Source of the DNA: COE1 sp949066965
Lineage (GTDB): Bacteria > Bacillota > Clostridia > Lachnospirales > Lachnospiraceae
Assembly: GCA_949066965.1 (NCBI GenBank)
Contig: CARTDA010000006.1
Coordinates: 62,001-126,000 of the forward strand
Length of the DNA: 64,000 nt
Reading direction: 5' to 3'
Part shown: positions 1-8,773 of the stretch, one piece after another
Layout of the letters: every line of letters starts with the position of its first letter
Numbering within the stretch: position 1 is the stretch's first letter
Made by a program: the position numbers and the translations under genes
Notes under the pieces: generated by a model
Told to the model about the DNA's origin: nothing
The model's input: only the letters and a program-made list of their open reading frames with translations
Database searches by the model: none

Positions 1-1375
1 TCAGAAAGCTTTTCGCGCCCTCCGGAACCGCAAAACAGTACGCCTTGTTGACACCTATCGAAAACCCTGACAGCCCCGCCGTCAAATCGCAGTCGGCAAT
101 ATCCAGCACCACGTTTTCCAGCGTTTCAGAAGACGCGTTTCCTGCATTTCCAAAAATCAGCCGGTTGGTGTCAGCCGCACTTGGCTGCTGCCCGGCATCA
201 TATATGATGATATTATAATCCATATCGGAAAAAGGCGTCCGTTTGCCGATACCAGTCTCCTCCACCGCAGCGTCCGTCTTTGCCTTCGCAATGCTCTCCC
301 CGGTCACGGCAAGATATGCCTTTTCGATAAATGTATTGCCCTCCCCGACAAGAAGCCCTTTCATCCGGTTTTTGCCGCCTTTGACGGCATATGACACATT
401 ATCCGCCACGAGGCTGTCAGCTGTGCCTCCTGCAAACGAAATTCCGTCTATGCGGGATTCCATCGTCTCCCCCTGCCAGTGCACTTCCTCAAACAGGCAG
501 TAGTTGCTTGCGGATGGGGCAAGCTGCATCTGTTTCAGGGCGAGCAGCTTACTGCCCTGACCGCCACCATCATACAGGCTGACATCGAACGTGACCGCTG
601 CATCACTATAGTTCGCCACACTCACCATCACATCATAATATCCGTCTTCCCGCCTGGTGAAAACAGTATATTCATTTGCCACATTCCCGACAGCCGCCCC
701 CATCACATGAAGCTCTTTCCCTGCCATGCTGTGCAGCCTGTCAAAACCGGATGCCCCCTGGCCATCCGTATACACGATGACATCCGCTGCATTATCCGCC
801 ACGGCGTTTTCTGTGCCGACGCCTGCCAGCGTGTCCAGCATCTCCTGCGCCTGCTCAAGGCTTCCACCGCTGTCACTGCACACAATGCCCTGTAAGGTCT
901 GTACCAGACTGCCTGCATCCGCAATATCCACCGCAAGAAGCTTCGTCCCCGTATCATCGGTCGTCAATACGGAAAACCGTGTATTCTGGGCAGTGCGCAC
1001 ATAATCACATGCCTGTAAAACTGCCTCCTCAAGGCGTGTTTTCCCCTGATTCGCACTGCCGCTTGCCATATGCTGCATACTCGCACTTGTATCAAACAGC
1101 AGTATCTTTCTGCCGCCCCCCTGTCCGTCTGCCTGAATAAAAGGAGACATCAGTGCAATAACCAGCAGCGCGATAATAAGAATCTGCAGGTACATAAGAA
1201 TGTTATGGACAAACTTCTCAAAAAAGGTGCGCGACTGCTCATTTTTCAGCAGCTTTTTCCAAAGCAGGCTGGACGATATCAGATAGTCCGTCCCCTTTGG
1301 CTTCAGAAGGTATAAAATTATAATAACAGGAACCGCTGCCAGAAATAACAGCGGCCATAAGCTCTCAAATATCAT
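1..1375 (-). CDS. BatA-like membrane vWA-domain protein (3' end outside window)
   Basis: An open minus-strand frame starts with ATG at 1375 and stays open to base 1, giving 458 visible residues. The N-terminus (MIFESLWPLLFLAAVPVIII) is a membrane segment followed by a YLLKPKG-type turn, as in the aerotolerance regulator N-terminal (BatA) family. A second membrane segment lies near residues 55-78. A von Willebrand A-like domain then begins with FDTSASM, the MIDAS metal site. The start overlaps the end of the upstream DUF58 gene by 11 bp, so translation is probably coupled. MoxR-DUF58-vWA clusters are thought to assist complex assembly or stress resistance; the client here is unknown. Only the 5' part is visible, so length and C-terminus cannot be judged. 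Confidence 0.8.
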   Translation of the reverse strand, partial: MIFESLWPLLFLAAVPVIIILYLLKPKGTDYLISSSLLWKKLLKNEQSRTFFEKFVHNILMYLQILIIALLVIALMSPFIQADGQGGGRKILLFDTSASMQHMASGSANQGKTRLEEAVLQACDYVRTAQNTRFSVLTTDDTGTKLLAVDIADAGSLVQTLQGIVCSDSGGSLEQAQEMLDTLAGVGTENAVADNAADVIVYTDGQGASGFDRLHSMAGKELHVMGAAVGNVANEYTVFTRREDGYYDVMVSVANYSDAAVTFDVSLYDGGGQGSKLLALKQMQLAPSASNYCLFEEVHWQGETMESRIDGISFAGGTADSLVADNVSYAVKGGKNRMKGLLVGEGNTFIEKAYLAVTGESIAKAKTDAAVEETGIGKRTPFSDMDYNIIIYDAGQQPSAADTNRLIFGNAGNASSETLENVVLDIADCDLTAGLSGFSIGVNKAYCFAVPEGAKSFL

Positions 1376-2258
1376 ATAGCATCCTTAAATCCTGAAAAAT
1401 CAGTTGATAAATATCCGTTTCCGTGCTGCACACCGCATGGACTGCCCCCATTTTGGCACATTCCCTTTTCAGCCGCGCCAGATACTCCTGAAGCGCCTTT
1501 TCATAAACCCTGATACTCCCATCATCCAGGGTAATACGCAATGTGCTTTTGTCCTCCATGTCAATCAGATTCCGCGTTCCCGTAAGTTCCTCACAGGAAC
1601 GCACCGAAAGCTCCTCCCCCGCCAGCACATGCAGGCATACCACCTTCTGCTTCCTGTAATCGAGAAAACGCAGAAGCTTTCGGGTCTGTTCCCCGGACTC
1701 CTCGAGGAAAATGTCCTGCAGGAAATCACTGATAAGGAGGGTCACCCCCGGTCCTTTCATCGGAAGCTGCCGGACTGCCCCGGCTATATCCGCCGTGCCG
1801 TCAAAATGACGCTGTTCCAGCCAGTCCGTAATCATGGGAAGCACTTTTTTCCCGCCCCTTGCCACAAACGGCGACTGCATTTTCTGCATGTCATACAGCA
1901 TCACACGGTCCATGTGGTTCAGTCCCATGTAAGAAAACGCCGCGGCAATCAGGCAGGCAAGCTCGCTTTTTTTCTTTTTCCCATAATCCATGGAGGCGCT
2001 CGTGTCAAGCAGGACGGACACTGCCATCTCTTTTTCCTCCATATATTCCTTTACGTAGAGCCTGTCCAGACGTCCATATGCATTCCAGTCAATACGCCGG
2101 ATGTCATCTCCTGGCATATACTCGCGGAAATCCGAAAACTCCGTGGAGGAACCCTTTTGTACCGACTTACGGTTTCCGGTCAGGTTCATGGATGCCTTAT
2201 GCCCCATGGCAAGCCGCAGGCGGGACAGTTTCCCAAAAAATGCCGCATCTGCTATCAT
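1365..2258 (-). CDS. DUF58 domain-containing protein
   Basis: The 297-residue protein carries the DUF58 signature REYMPGDDIRRIDW near residues 46-59, followed by a vWA-like core with LLDTSASM near residue 88. There is no signal peptide or obvious membrane segment. The start codon overlaps the moxR stop by 4 bp (ATGA), and its own end overlaps the next vWA gene, a layout typical of moxR/DUF58/vWA operons. In that family DUF58 proteins are partners of MoxR-type AAA ATPases, but their biochemical role is not settled. The family call rests on the motif and the neighbours. Confidence 0.88.
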   Translation of the reverse strand: MIADAAFFGKLSRLRLAMGHKASMNLTGNRKSVQKGSSTEFSDFREYMPGDDIRRIDWNAYGRLDRLYVKEYMEEKEMAVSVLLDTSASMDYGKKKKSELACLIAAAFSYMGLNHMDRVMLYDMQKMQSPFVARGGKKVLPMITDWLEQRHFDGTADIAGAVRQLPMKGPGVTLLISDFLQDIFLEESGEQTRKLLRFLDYRKQKVVCLHVLAGEELSVRSCEELTGTRNLIDMEDKSTLRITLDDGSIRVYEKALQEYLARLKRECAKMGAVHAVCSTETDIYQLIFQDLRMLYDI

Positions 2259-3226
2259 ACTTTTCCATTCGCCTCCAAAATGGCACGGATAATATCATCC
2301 TCCGCAATTCCTTCGCTGATGGCATCAAAGCTCGGAATGATGCGGTGCCTGAGGACAGGATATGCCATTTCCGCCACGTCCTGAAAGGAGACGTTGAAGC
2401 GTCCCTCCAGAAATGCCTTTGCCCTTGATGCGCGAATCAGCGCCTGCGCCGCCCTCGGACTTGCCCCTTCCCTGATATGCGGGTTTGCGGCATGCGTCGC
2501 CATGACAATCCCAAGCAGATAATCCATGACCGCATCGGCAATCGGAATCTGGCTGACCAGCTCCCGCGCCGCAAGCAGTCCCCTGCCGTCCATCCTTTTT
2601 TCAATCAAAGGTTCCTGGTTTCCCTCCGTCAGCCCGACAATTCCCCGCAGCTCCTCCTTGGACGGAAAGCGAACCAGTATCTTGAACATGAAGCGATCCA
2701 GCTGCGCCTCCGGCAGCGGATAGGTTCCCTCGTTCTCAATGGGATTCTGCGTCGCCAGTACAAAAAAAGGTTCCTCGAGCGCGTGGCTGTCATTTCCCAC
2801 GGTCACGGTATGCTCCTGCATCGCCTCGAGCAGCGCCGACTGTGTTTTCGGCGTGGCACGGTTGATTTCATCCGCCAGTATCAGGTTTGCAAAAATCGGT
2901 CCACGCTCAAAGGAAAAAGCGCTTCCCTGCTCATTCTTAATAATAATATTGGTTCCGGTCACATCGCTTGGCATCAGGTCAGGCGTAAACTGTATCCGCT
3001 TAAATGACAGGTCAAACACCTTTCCGATTGTGCTCACCAGTCTTGTCTTACCTAGTCCTGGCATTCCCTCGAGGAGCACATTCCCCCCTGTGAGCATGGC
3101 AAGCATTGCCTGACGGATGATCTCACGCTGTCCGATAATCCCTTTCTGAATTTCTGCCTCACACGCGGCTATCTGCTGCGCCATATATGCCGGTTCCTGT
3201 AACCTGCTGCTGTCCAATTCACCCAT
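2255..3226 (-). CDS. MoxR-family AAA+ ATPase
   Basis: MoxR ATPases act as chaperone-like remodelers, usually paired with DUF58 and vWA proteins as here. From the chosen start the protein has 323 residues. It has Walker A GMPGLGKT near residues 53-60, Walker B LILADEINRA near 115, and the sensor segment ATQNPIENEGTYPLPEAQLD. The frame is open further upstream, but that extension runs through a hairpin-rich intergenic repeat. The ATG at 3226 is preceded by GAGAGGAAAAGG and gives the normal family length, so I start there. The end overlaps the DUF58 start by 4 bp. Confidence 0.9.
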   Translation of the reverse strand: MGELDSSRLQEPAYMAQQIAACEAEIQKGIIGQREIIRQAMLAMLTGGNVLLEGMPGLGKTRLVSTIGKVFDLSFKRIQFTPDLMPSDVTGTNIIIKNEQGSAFSFERGPIFANLILADEINRATPKTQSALLEAMQEHTVTVGNDSHALEEPFFVLATQNPIENEGTYPLPEAQLDRFMFKILVRFPSKEELRGIVGLTEGNQEPLIEKRMDGRGLLAARELVSQIPIADAVMDYLLGIVMATHAANPHIREGASPRAAQALIRASRAKAFLEGRFNVSFQDVAEMAYPVLRHRIIPSFDAISEGIAEDDIIRAILEANGKV

Positions 3227-3248
3227 ATCCTTTTCCTCTCTTATTCTA

Positions 3249-3378
3249 TGTAACAGTTCAGCCTCCGGCTTCCTGTTACAGGCATCAAGCCATGCAAAAC
3301 CACTTCGTGGTGGCTTGATGCATTTCAAGCGCCACACTTTCTTACGGACTTTGCAGCGGAGTGCAAAGTCCTGAACTG
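3249..3378 (+). repeat. composite intergenic hairpin element, copy 1 (longest)
   Basis: The gap between the 435-residue membrane gene and moxR holds three successive hairpins. TGTAACAG at 3249-3256 pairs with CTGTTACA at 3273-3280. GCATCAAGCCA at 3282-3292 pairs with TGGCTTGATGC at 3311-3321, with CCACTTCGTGG inside. GGACTTTGCA at 3346-3355 pairs with TGCAAAGTCC at 3362-3371. CAGTTCAG (3254-3261) and CTGAACTG (3371-3378) also form an outer inverted pair. The first hairpin recurs at 38333 and 59582, and the second recurs imperfectly at 59610. Strand is nominal. Confidence 0.8.
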
Positions 3379-3386
3379 AAACTATT

Positions 3387-4694
3387 CTACCGATTAAAAC
3401 TGGAAAAATATTCCTTAATGACATCTTCCATGCCGCTCGGGTACTTTCCGGCGGCAATTCCATCATATGCGTTCTGCTCATAGCTTCCGATTACCGCTTC
3501 ATGGGACATGTGCGTTCCCTCCCAGCTCAGACCGTTCTGTGCATAGAAGTATTCCGAATCATCATGGTCGACAGCGTTTCCTGTCAGATTTCCACTGTCG
3601 GCAATGGCATTGGGAATGCTGACATAATCATGCGGGGTACTGCTGCTTCCTGTTCCCCTGCCTTTTCCCTGACCTTTTCCATCGCCGTCACCCTGTCCAT
3701 TACCGTTTCCGCTTCCATCTCCGTCGCCGTCACCCTGTCCATTGCCGTTTCCATCGCCCTGTCCGTCACCATTTCCGCTTCCATCACCCTGTCCGTCCGT
3801 TCCGCCATTTCCGTTTTGACTGCCTTGACCGTCACCTGACCCTGCACCGTTCGCCGCCGCAAGCTCCTGTCCGCTCATTTCCCGCAGCCTGTCTGCCATC
3901 GCCTCCATGGATTCTGCCGTCGCCATGGATACAGACGCCCCGTTCTGCATACTCTGCGCCATGGCTGACAGCTGTGTGTTGATGCTCTCATACTTGTAGT
4001 TTAGCTTTTCTGATGCCGCTGACACCATCTCCTGCGAGGATGCCTGCTGATACTCCGACAGCGAATTTTGCAGACTTTCTATCATATCCTGAATCTCCGC
4101 CTTCTGTTCCGGTGTCAGCTCCTCCTGTGCCAGCTGCTCCAGGCCTTCCATCACTTCCTCTACCTCATCCTCTTTCTCCCTGATTTCTTCCCTGAGGGCG
4201 TGAAGCTCCTTCGCATACTCTTTTGTCTTTGAAGGGACAACTGCCAGCACTGTCAGAAGGACTGCCAGCCCCGCAAGAACAAGTATCTTTTTTCTGGATG
4301 GAAGAATCGGAATCCTTATCCTGTCGCCATGTGCCCTTAGCTGCCGCATGGCATCCTCGCGCTGAAGTGCAACCAGTTCGCCATCCTTCATCAGGTTTTC
4401 ATGTGCCGTCACAATCCGCTCCTCAAACCCAAAGCTGTCCATCCGCAGAGCCGCCTGCTCCATGCCGGCACGCCTGGCAGCAGAAATCAGCACTGCCGTC
4501 AAAAACGCAAGAAACAGCGCCAGTCCTGCGTAAAGACCGGCATAATAAAGCGGAACCACAAAGGCGGCCGCCCAGAACAGTATTCCGACTGCCGCGCCAA
4601 TACTCAGCGCAGACACCAGCTTATCCAGAAAAGACGCGGTATTCATCTTTCGCCGGCACGCCTGTACCGCCATCAAAAACTCTTTTTTATCCAT
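3387..4694 (-). CDS. membrane-anchored coiled-coil protein with Gly/Asp/Asn-rich repeat
   Basis: The 435-residue protein is not assigned to a named family. It has two close membrane segments near residues 28-75 and a third near 155-175. A strongly charged coiled coil (EEIREKEDEVEEVMEGLEQL) follows, to about residue 270. Then comes a low-complexity tract of GDGDGNGQ-type units of roughly 70 residues, and a globular tail ending MEDVIKEYFSSFNR. It sits 8 bp after the ABC permease and upstream of moxR, so it is probably a component of the same system. ATG at 4694 is chosen because GTGAGGGA precedes it; the longer open frame overlaps the permease gene. Confidence 0.7.
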   Translation of the reverse strand: MDKKEFLMAVQACRRKMNTASFLDKLVSALSIGAAVGILFWAAAFVVPLYYAGLYAGLALFLAFLTAVLISAARRAGMEQAALRMDSFGFEERIVTAHENLMKDGELVALQREDAMRQLRAHGDRIRIPILPSRKKILVLAGLAVLLTVLAVVPSKTKEYAKELHALREEIREKEDEVEEVMEGLEQLAQEELTPEQKAEIQDMIESLQNSLSEYQQASSQEMVSAASEKLNYKYESINTQLSAMAQSMQNGASVSMATAESMEAMADRLREMSGQELAAANGAGSGDGQGSQNGNGGTDGQGDGSGNGDGQGDGNGNGQGDGDGDGSGNGNGQGDGDGKGQGKGRGTGSSSTPHDYVSIPNAIADSGNLTGNAVDHDDSEYFYAQNGLSWEGTHMSHEAVIGSYEQNAYDGIAAGKYPSGMEDVIKEYFSSFNR

Positions 4695-4702
4695 CCATTC
4701 CC

Positions 4703-5596
4703 TCACTTCTTTTTGCCTGGTCTTCTCGCAGAAGATGTGTGCATGGGATTTACTTTCCATGCCGCCGCAAGCAGAAACAGAACGGATAGCAGCAAAATAC
4801 ATGCCCCGGACACAAACATCCACGTTTTTCCCCTTGCCAGCTGATATGTCAGAAATCCCACCTCGCTCTTGTCAAAATTGCCTGCAAAAAGGGACTCCCC
4901 GGACATTATCTGCATAAAGAACTCCTCAAAAAATATGATTGGATTCACCAGCCATAACAGCATGGTCTCACCTACGCCCTTATTGACAAACAGGCCTTTA
5001 ATGACTGCCGGTATGAATGTGAGCACAAAAATCACAAAGTAAAAAACGTATGACAGCACCACTGCCGATATAGACTTGCGGCAGACCGATGAACAGAAAA
5101 TTCCGATACTTCCTGAAAACACCGACAGCAGGACAATCGTGAGGATAAAATAGAACAAATTGCTCCACTCCATTCCGCCGACCACAAAGGACAATGCCAT
5201 AATCGGCAGTCCCCCCACAACATAAAATAAAATATGAATCACGGCAGATACTACTTTTCCTAGTACAATGGAAAAAGGGGACATGCAGGTCGTAAGCATA
5301 ATGTCAAACGTCTGGCGCTCCTTTTCTCCGGAGATTGAAGATGCCGTGATGACCGGCACAATCAGCGTGACAATGCACACCTGTGCGATCGCAAGGACTG
5401 GAAACAGGTAAATCAGATGATGATAAACATTGCCGTCACTATAAAAACTTCCTGTCTGCTGCTGTATCACTGCAAGCGCCAGCAGAAACGTCATTGTAAG
5501 GACTGCCTCATAGGCAAACAGTCCCCAGCTGATACGCATGCTGCGCGCTGCTATCTGTAAATCTTTCTTCACGATTGGATTCCATCGCACCCTCAT
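4703..5596 (-). CDS. ABC-2 type transporter permease
   Basis: This is a 297-residue integral membrane protein with about six hydrophobic spans and an ABC-2 layout. The N-terminal MRVRWNPIVKKDLQIAARS is followed by a span. The loop segment ITASSISGEKERQTFDIMLTTCMSPFSIVLGK is the motif-rich cytoplasmic loop typical of this family. The start overlaps the ATPase stop by 4 bp, so the two are co-translated and form one transporter. The substrate cannot be read from the sequence. Related ATPase/permease/GATase-like membrane protein sets occur in Gld-type and maturation systems, but homology to Gld is only suggested here. Confidence 0.88.
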   Translation of the reverse strand: MRVRWNPIVKKDLQIAARSMRISWGLFAYEAVLTMTFLLALAVIQQQTGSFYSDGNVYHHLIYLFPVLAIAQVCIVTLIVPVITASSISGEKERQTFDIMLTTCMSPFSIVLGKVVSAVIHILFYVVGGLPIMALSFVVGGMEWSNLFYFILTIVLLSVFSGSIGIFCSSVCRKSISAVVLSYVFYFVIFVLTFIPAVIKGLFVNKGVGETMLLWLVNPIIFFEEFFMQIMSGESLFAGNFDKSEVGFLTYQLARGKTWMFVSGACILLLSVLFLLAAAWKVNPMHTSSARRPGKKK

Positions 5597-6519
5597 TGTC
5601 CGCCACCTCCCGTCAGTTGCATAAACAGTGATTCCAGACTGCCCTCTTCCCGGTAAAAGCCTGTCAGGACAACCTGATTCTGTATCAGACAGCCAATCAG
5701 GGCACTGATTTGTTCATCCGTCCCCTGGTTGGTTATAATCATTTCATTTTCCCTCACGGATTCCACGACAGTTCCCACCTGTTCCTTCAAAATACGCACG
5801 GCAGTCTCCATGCCCGATACCAGCCGGATGTGAATGCGCTTTCCTCCCGAAAGCTGCTGCATGATATCCTCAATGCGTCCGGCCGTGATAAGCTGTCCGC
5901 TGTTCATGATTCCGATACTCGTACACATCTCAGAAAGCTCCGATAGAATATGGGAGCTGATGACAATCGTCTTGCCCATGGCGTGAAGGTTCATCAGCAG
6001 CTCCTTCATCTCCACCCGCGCCCTGGGATCCAGACCAGAGCTCGGCTCGTCCAGAATCAGCAGTTTTGGGTTGTGGAGCAGCGCCCTTGCCACACAGAGC
6101 CGCTGTTTCATACCGCGTGAGAGCGTGTCCACATATACTTCCTTCTTGTCCGAAAGGTTGACCAGCTCCAGCAGGTCGTCCGTCAGCTTCGCAATGTCGC
6201 GCGAATGCATCCCATACATGGAGCCGTACATGTCCATATACTCACGCACCTTCAGGTTATCATACACCCCGAAGAAATCAGGAACATACCCTATCATGCG
6301 CTTCATTTCCCTGCTGCCGACCGGAGCCGAGGTACCCCCAATCCGCACCTGTCCGCTGCTCGCCCTGAGCAGCCCGCAGACAATGCGGATTGTCGTCGTC
6401 TTGCCCGCACCGTTTGGTCCCACAAAGCCAAACAAGTCTCCCTCCGGAATATGCAGCGACAAATGGTTAACCGCTGTAAACGCCCCATATTTCTTTGTCA
6501 AATCATTGATATACAGCAT
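5593..6519 (-). CDS. ABC transporter ATP-binding protein
   Basis: The 308-residue cytoplasmic ATPase energises the adjoining ABC-2 permease. Walker A GPNGAGKTT lies at residues 34-42, the signature LSRGMKQRL near 136, and Walker B LLILDEPSSGLDP near 155. The C-terminal 80 residues after the nucleotide-binding core are typical of ABC-2 exporter ATPases of the CcmA/YxlF type. The ribosome binding site GGAGG stands 6 bases before the ATG. Neighbours show it is the second gene of an operon starting at 8617. The cargo is unknown. Confidence 0.92.
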   Translation of the reverse strand: MLYINDLTKKYGAFTAVNHLSLHIPEGDLFGFVGPNGAGKTTTIRIVCGLLRASSGQVRIGGTSAPVGSREMKRMIGYVPDFFGVYDNLKVREYMDMYGSMYGMHSRDIAKLTDDLLELVNLSDKKEVYVDTLSRGMKQRLCVARALLHNPKLLILDEPSSGLDPRARVEMKELLMNLHAMGKTIVISSHILSELSEMCTSIGIMNSGQLITAGRIEDIMQQLSGGKRIHIRLVSGMETAVRILKEQVGTVVESVRENEMIITNQGTDEQISALIGCLIQNQVVLTGFYREEGSLESLFMQLTGGGGQ

Positions 6520-6575
6520 AATAATCCTCCATTCTTGCCAAAATCTGCGAATTTGGGCGTAAGCACAAATTTGCC

Positions 6576-6597
6576 CTGTGAAAAAATTTTTTCACAG
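6576..6597. other. perfect intergenic palindrome
   Basis: A perfect 22-base palindrome has 11-base arms, CTGTGAAAAAA and its complement. It lies in the 97-bp gap between the 666-residue membrane protein gene and the ABC ATPase gene. A weaker inverted pair, GCGAATTTG with CAAATTTGC, lies just beside it at 6547-6573. It may be an mRNA processing or partial termination hairpin within the operon; it lacks a separate U-tract. Confidence 0.5.
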
Positions 6598-6616
6598 TAT
6601 CCCCTTTCACGCCCTG

Positions 6617-8617
6617 TTATTGAACAGCGTAGAGACATCCATACGCCGCCTCGCTGCAGCTGTCATCCACTGTCTTATTCCAGTTATCCGTCACGCCGAT
6701 AATGACTGTCCTGTTGGGACCTCCCTGCACATATGCAGTGCAAATCCCCATTCCGAGAGCCGTCAGCGTATCAATGTCCGTTCTTTCCTTCGTATTGCAG
6801 ACTTCCCGGATATGTTCATACATATAATCCCTTAAGACATCACCGCTTCCATCTGTATCGTATATCGCCTCGGTTTTTTCCAGGTCGCAGACCGCTCCTG
6901 CCGGAAGGTTTTTGTAAAGAAACATTCTGTCATCCGCTATCACCGCAAAATACGCAAAATCCTGATTGGTATTGTTCGCGACAGTCCCCATGATATCCCA
7001 TGCGTTCTTATAAGAAACATCCCCCACAATGCTCCCGCTTCCTGCCTGCATCACACCGCCCGCCTGAAAAAAGCAGTCTTCAAAGCTTGTGTTCGGGTCT
7101 GCCCCAAAAGAAAGCCTGTCCCCCTCCTGTCTGGTATGGTAATAATACGGACTGTCAATGCCATAGTAATTGTCCCGGGCAAGCCCGGCATACTGATATC
7201 CTTCCGCAAGCCCCAGATCCCACTCGCTGTGCCTTGCGTCATAGCAATGCAGGTATGTTATATACGCTCCCTCATCGGAAAGATTTTCCATTGTCACGGA
7301 ATACACCCTTGTATTCACCACCTCAAATCCTCTTCCGGCCCAGTATACCAGCAGAATCCCCACGACTGCCGATACCGGCACCGTCCACCAGTAATAATCC
7401 CTCTTTTTTGCAAGGCGCAGAATCAGATAAAGCACTGGTCCTACAAAAACCACATATACCATCACGATTATCTTAAGACCGCCAAAGTGCAGACGCGCGC
7501 TTCCGTTGCCAAACAGTTCGAACAGGCTGTGGAACATATAGTCACTATTGCCCGGGTAGGAACTATAGTAGCTCTGTTTCTGGCTGATATTGCCATTTGA
7601 CGAGTTTGCCAGGTCATTCAGAAGGGAGCTTACGAACTCCTCCACCCCGCCGTCCGAAACCCCTGCATCCGGTTCTTCGTCCGAATAATCTTTTACGTCC
7701 AGACTTCCCAGATCCGTCAGTGCATATGGCACAATCCCTACCGCGCCGTCCCCCTGCGGACGGATGCGTGCCAGCGTGCCGTACGCCGTGCGGAAGTCAT
7801 CTGTTTTCAGCAATAAGTCCGCCATGTGCAGCTTTGCGATGTCTACATAGGCATCCTCCGTTTTCGGGCTGTCCCCCGGCGGATACACTGTCACACAGTC
7901 TATGTCCAGATAATCAAATGCATTCAGCGTGTCCTGCGCAAAGCTGCCCGTTCCAATCAGCAGCATTCCGCCATCGTCCGTCCACTTTTCGATTTCCTTT
8001 ACCACGTCATCCGCCAAAACATTTGTATCATAATTATCTATTACAAGGAAATTCAAGGCAGACAGCGCTCCCTTAAGGCTGTCCTGATTCAGTTCCATCA
8101 GCTTGACAGGATACGTGCGGCTGCCATAGTATACCTCGTTTCCTCCCATGTCCATGAACGTGAGCGACGAATATTTATCGCTCAGGATTCCCATGACCAG
8201 TGCATCCGTCCCTCCCTGGAGAAGACGGTTAAACGACTTTTCCGCAGTCTTTTTCGATTTGTTGTCAAACAGCTCAATCAGGACAATGCCATCCGTCCGG
8301 CTCATGCTGTTTTTGGGAATCCTGACCGTAAACTGCTTTTTACTGCCCTGCGGCAGGGAAAGCACGGTGTCGTATGAGCAATTGTCCATGCTTCCATAGG
8401 AGTCCCGCAGCGTCAGCCTTGCCACTCCTTCCCAGTCCTCCCCTGTATTCTCAATCGTCACCAGGACATCATAGGTCGGGGTATTTGACGGATATACCTG
8501 TGCCTCTATGACAAATGCCTGTTCCCCAGTCCCTGCTGCCATGCCACTGCTCCCTGCCCATGCGCTGCAAAGCAGAATCCCAATGACCAAAAGCAAGAAA
8601 TATGAATATTTTTTCAT
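6617..8617 (-). CDS. secreted/membrane protein with GATase-like Rossmann domain
   Basis: A 666-residue first gene of the operon, not assigned to a named family. It has a signal peptide (MKKYSYFLLLVIGILLCSAW), an Ig-like segment (VLVTIENTGEDWEGVARLTL), and a Rossmann-like domain around residues 140-260 resembling class I glutamine-amidotransferase-like or DUF4350 proteins. A pair of membrane spans follows near residues 390-440 (IIVMVYVVFVGPVLYLILRL), then a C-terminal extracellular domain of about 220 residues. I see no catalytic Cys triad in the Rossmann region. Position and strong promoter mark it as the operon leader. It probably forms the extracytoplasmic part of the ABC-2 complex, which is an inference from the context. 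Confidence 0.75.
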   Translation of the reverse strand: MKKYSYFLLLVIGILLCSAWAGSSGMAAGTGEQAFVIEAQVYPSNTPTYDVLVTIENTGEDWEGVARLTLRDSYGSMDNCSYDTVLSLPQGSKKQFTVRIPKNSMSRTDGIVLIELFDNKSKKTAEKSFNRLLQGGTDALVMGILSDKYSSLTFMDMGGNEVYYGSRTYPVKLMELNQDSLKGALSALNFLVIDNYDTNVLADDVVKEIEKWTDDGGMLLIGTGSFAQDTLNAFDYLDIDCVTVYPPGDSPKTEDAYVDIAKLHMADLLLKTDDFRTAYGTLARIRPQGDGAVGIVPYALTDLGSLDVKDYSDEEPDAGVSDGGVEEFVSSLLNDLANSSNGNISQKQSYYSSYPGNSDYMFHSLFELFGNGSARLHFGGLKIIVMVYVVFVGPVLYLILRLAKKRDYYWWTVPVSAVVGILLVYWAGRGFEVVNTRVYSVTMENLSDEGAYITYLHCYDARHSEWDLGLAEGYQYAGLARDNYYGIDSPYYYHTRQEGDRLSFGADPNTSFEDCFFQAGGVMQAGSGSIVGDVSYKNAWDIMGTVANNTNQDFAYFAVIADDRMFLYKNLPAGAVCDLEKTEAIYDTDGSGDVLRDYMYEHIREVCNTKERTDIDTLTALGMGICTAYVQGGPNRTVIIGVTDNWNKTVDDSCSEAAYGCLYAVQ

Positions 8618-8673
8618 CTCTGTTCACCAATTTTATCCTTTTCTTCAATGTCAAATATACCTTTGCTTCCCAC

Positions 8674-8702
8674 ATTATACAAAAACATATGGCAAATGAC
8701 AA
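8674..8702 (-). promoter_or_regulatory. strong vegetative promoter for the 8617-1 operon
   Basis: On the minus strand, TTGTCA (8697-8702) is followed by 17 bases and then TATAAT (8674-8679). It lies 57 bp upstream of the start at 8617 and immediately after the terminator of galK, so it is well placed to start the ABC/MoxR operon. Confidence 0.75.
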
Positions 8703-8721
8703 CATTTTGCACAAATAAATT

Positions 8722-8753
8722 AAAAAAAAGGAGTGTCCAATTCCGAACACCCC
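8722..8753 (-). terminator. rho-independent terminator after galK
   Basis: Minus-strand RNA would form a GGGGUGUUC/GGACACUCC stem with a short loop, followed by eight U residues. It lies 20 bp after the galK stop and separates two minus-strand operons. Confidence 0.85.
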
Positions 8754-8773
8754 CATTTCCCATCCATTCACTT

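Noticed and set aside
1404..2384. Long open frame on the plus strand opposite DUF58 and moxR
   Set aside because: It runs antisense to clear genes and has composition like a shadow frame.
3227..3481. Longer MoxR start using the open frame upstream of 3226
   Set aside because: The extension is encoded by the hairpin repeat element, lacks a good ribosome binding site and overlaps the gene upstream.
4695..4823. N-terminal extension of the 435-residue membrane protein
   Set aside because: It overlaps the ABC permease gene, and ATG 4694 has a clear ribosome binding site.
6540..6616. A further copy of the MITE at 38789
   Set aside because: Only a short TTCACGCCCT match is shared; there are no matching inverted ends or direct repeats.
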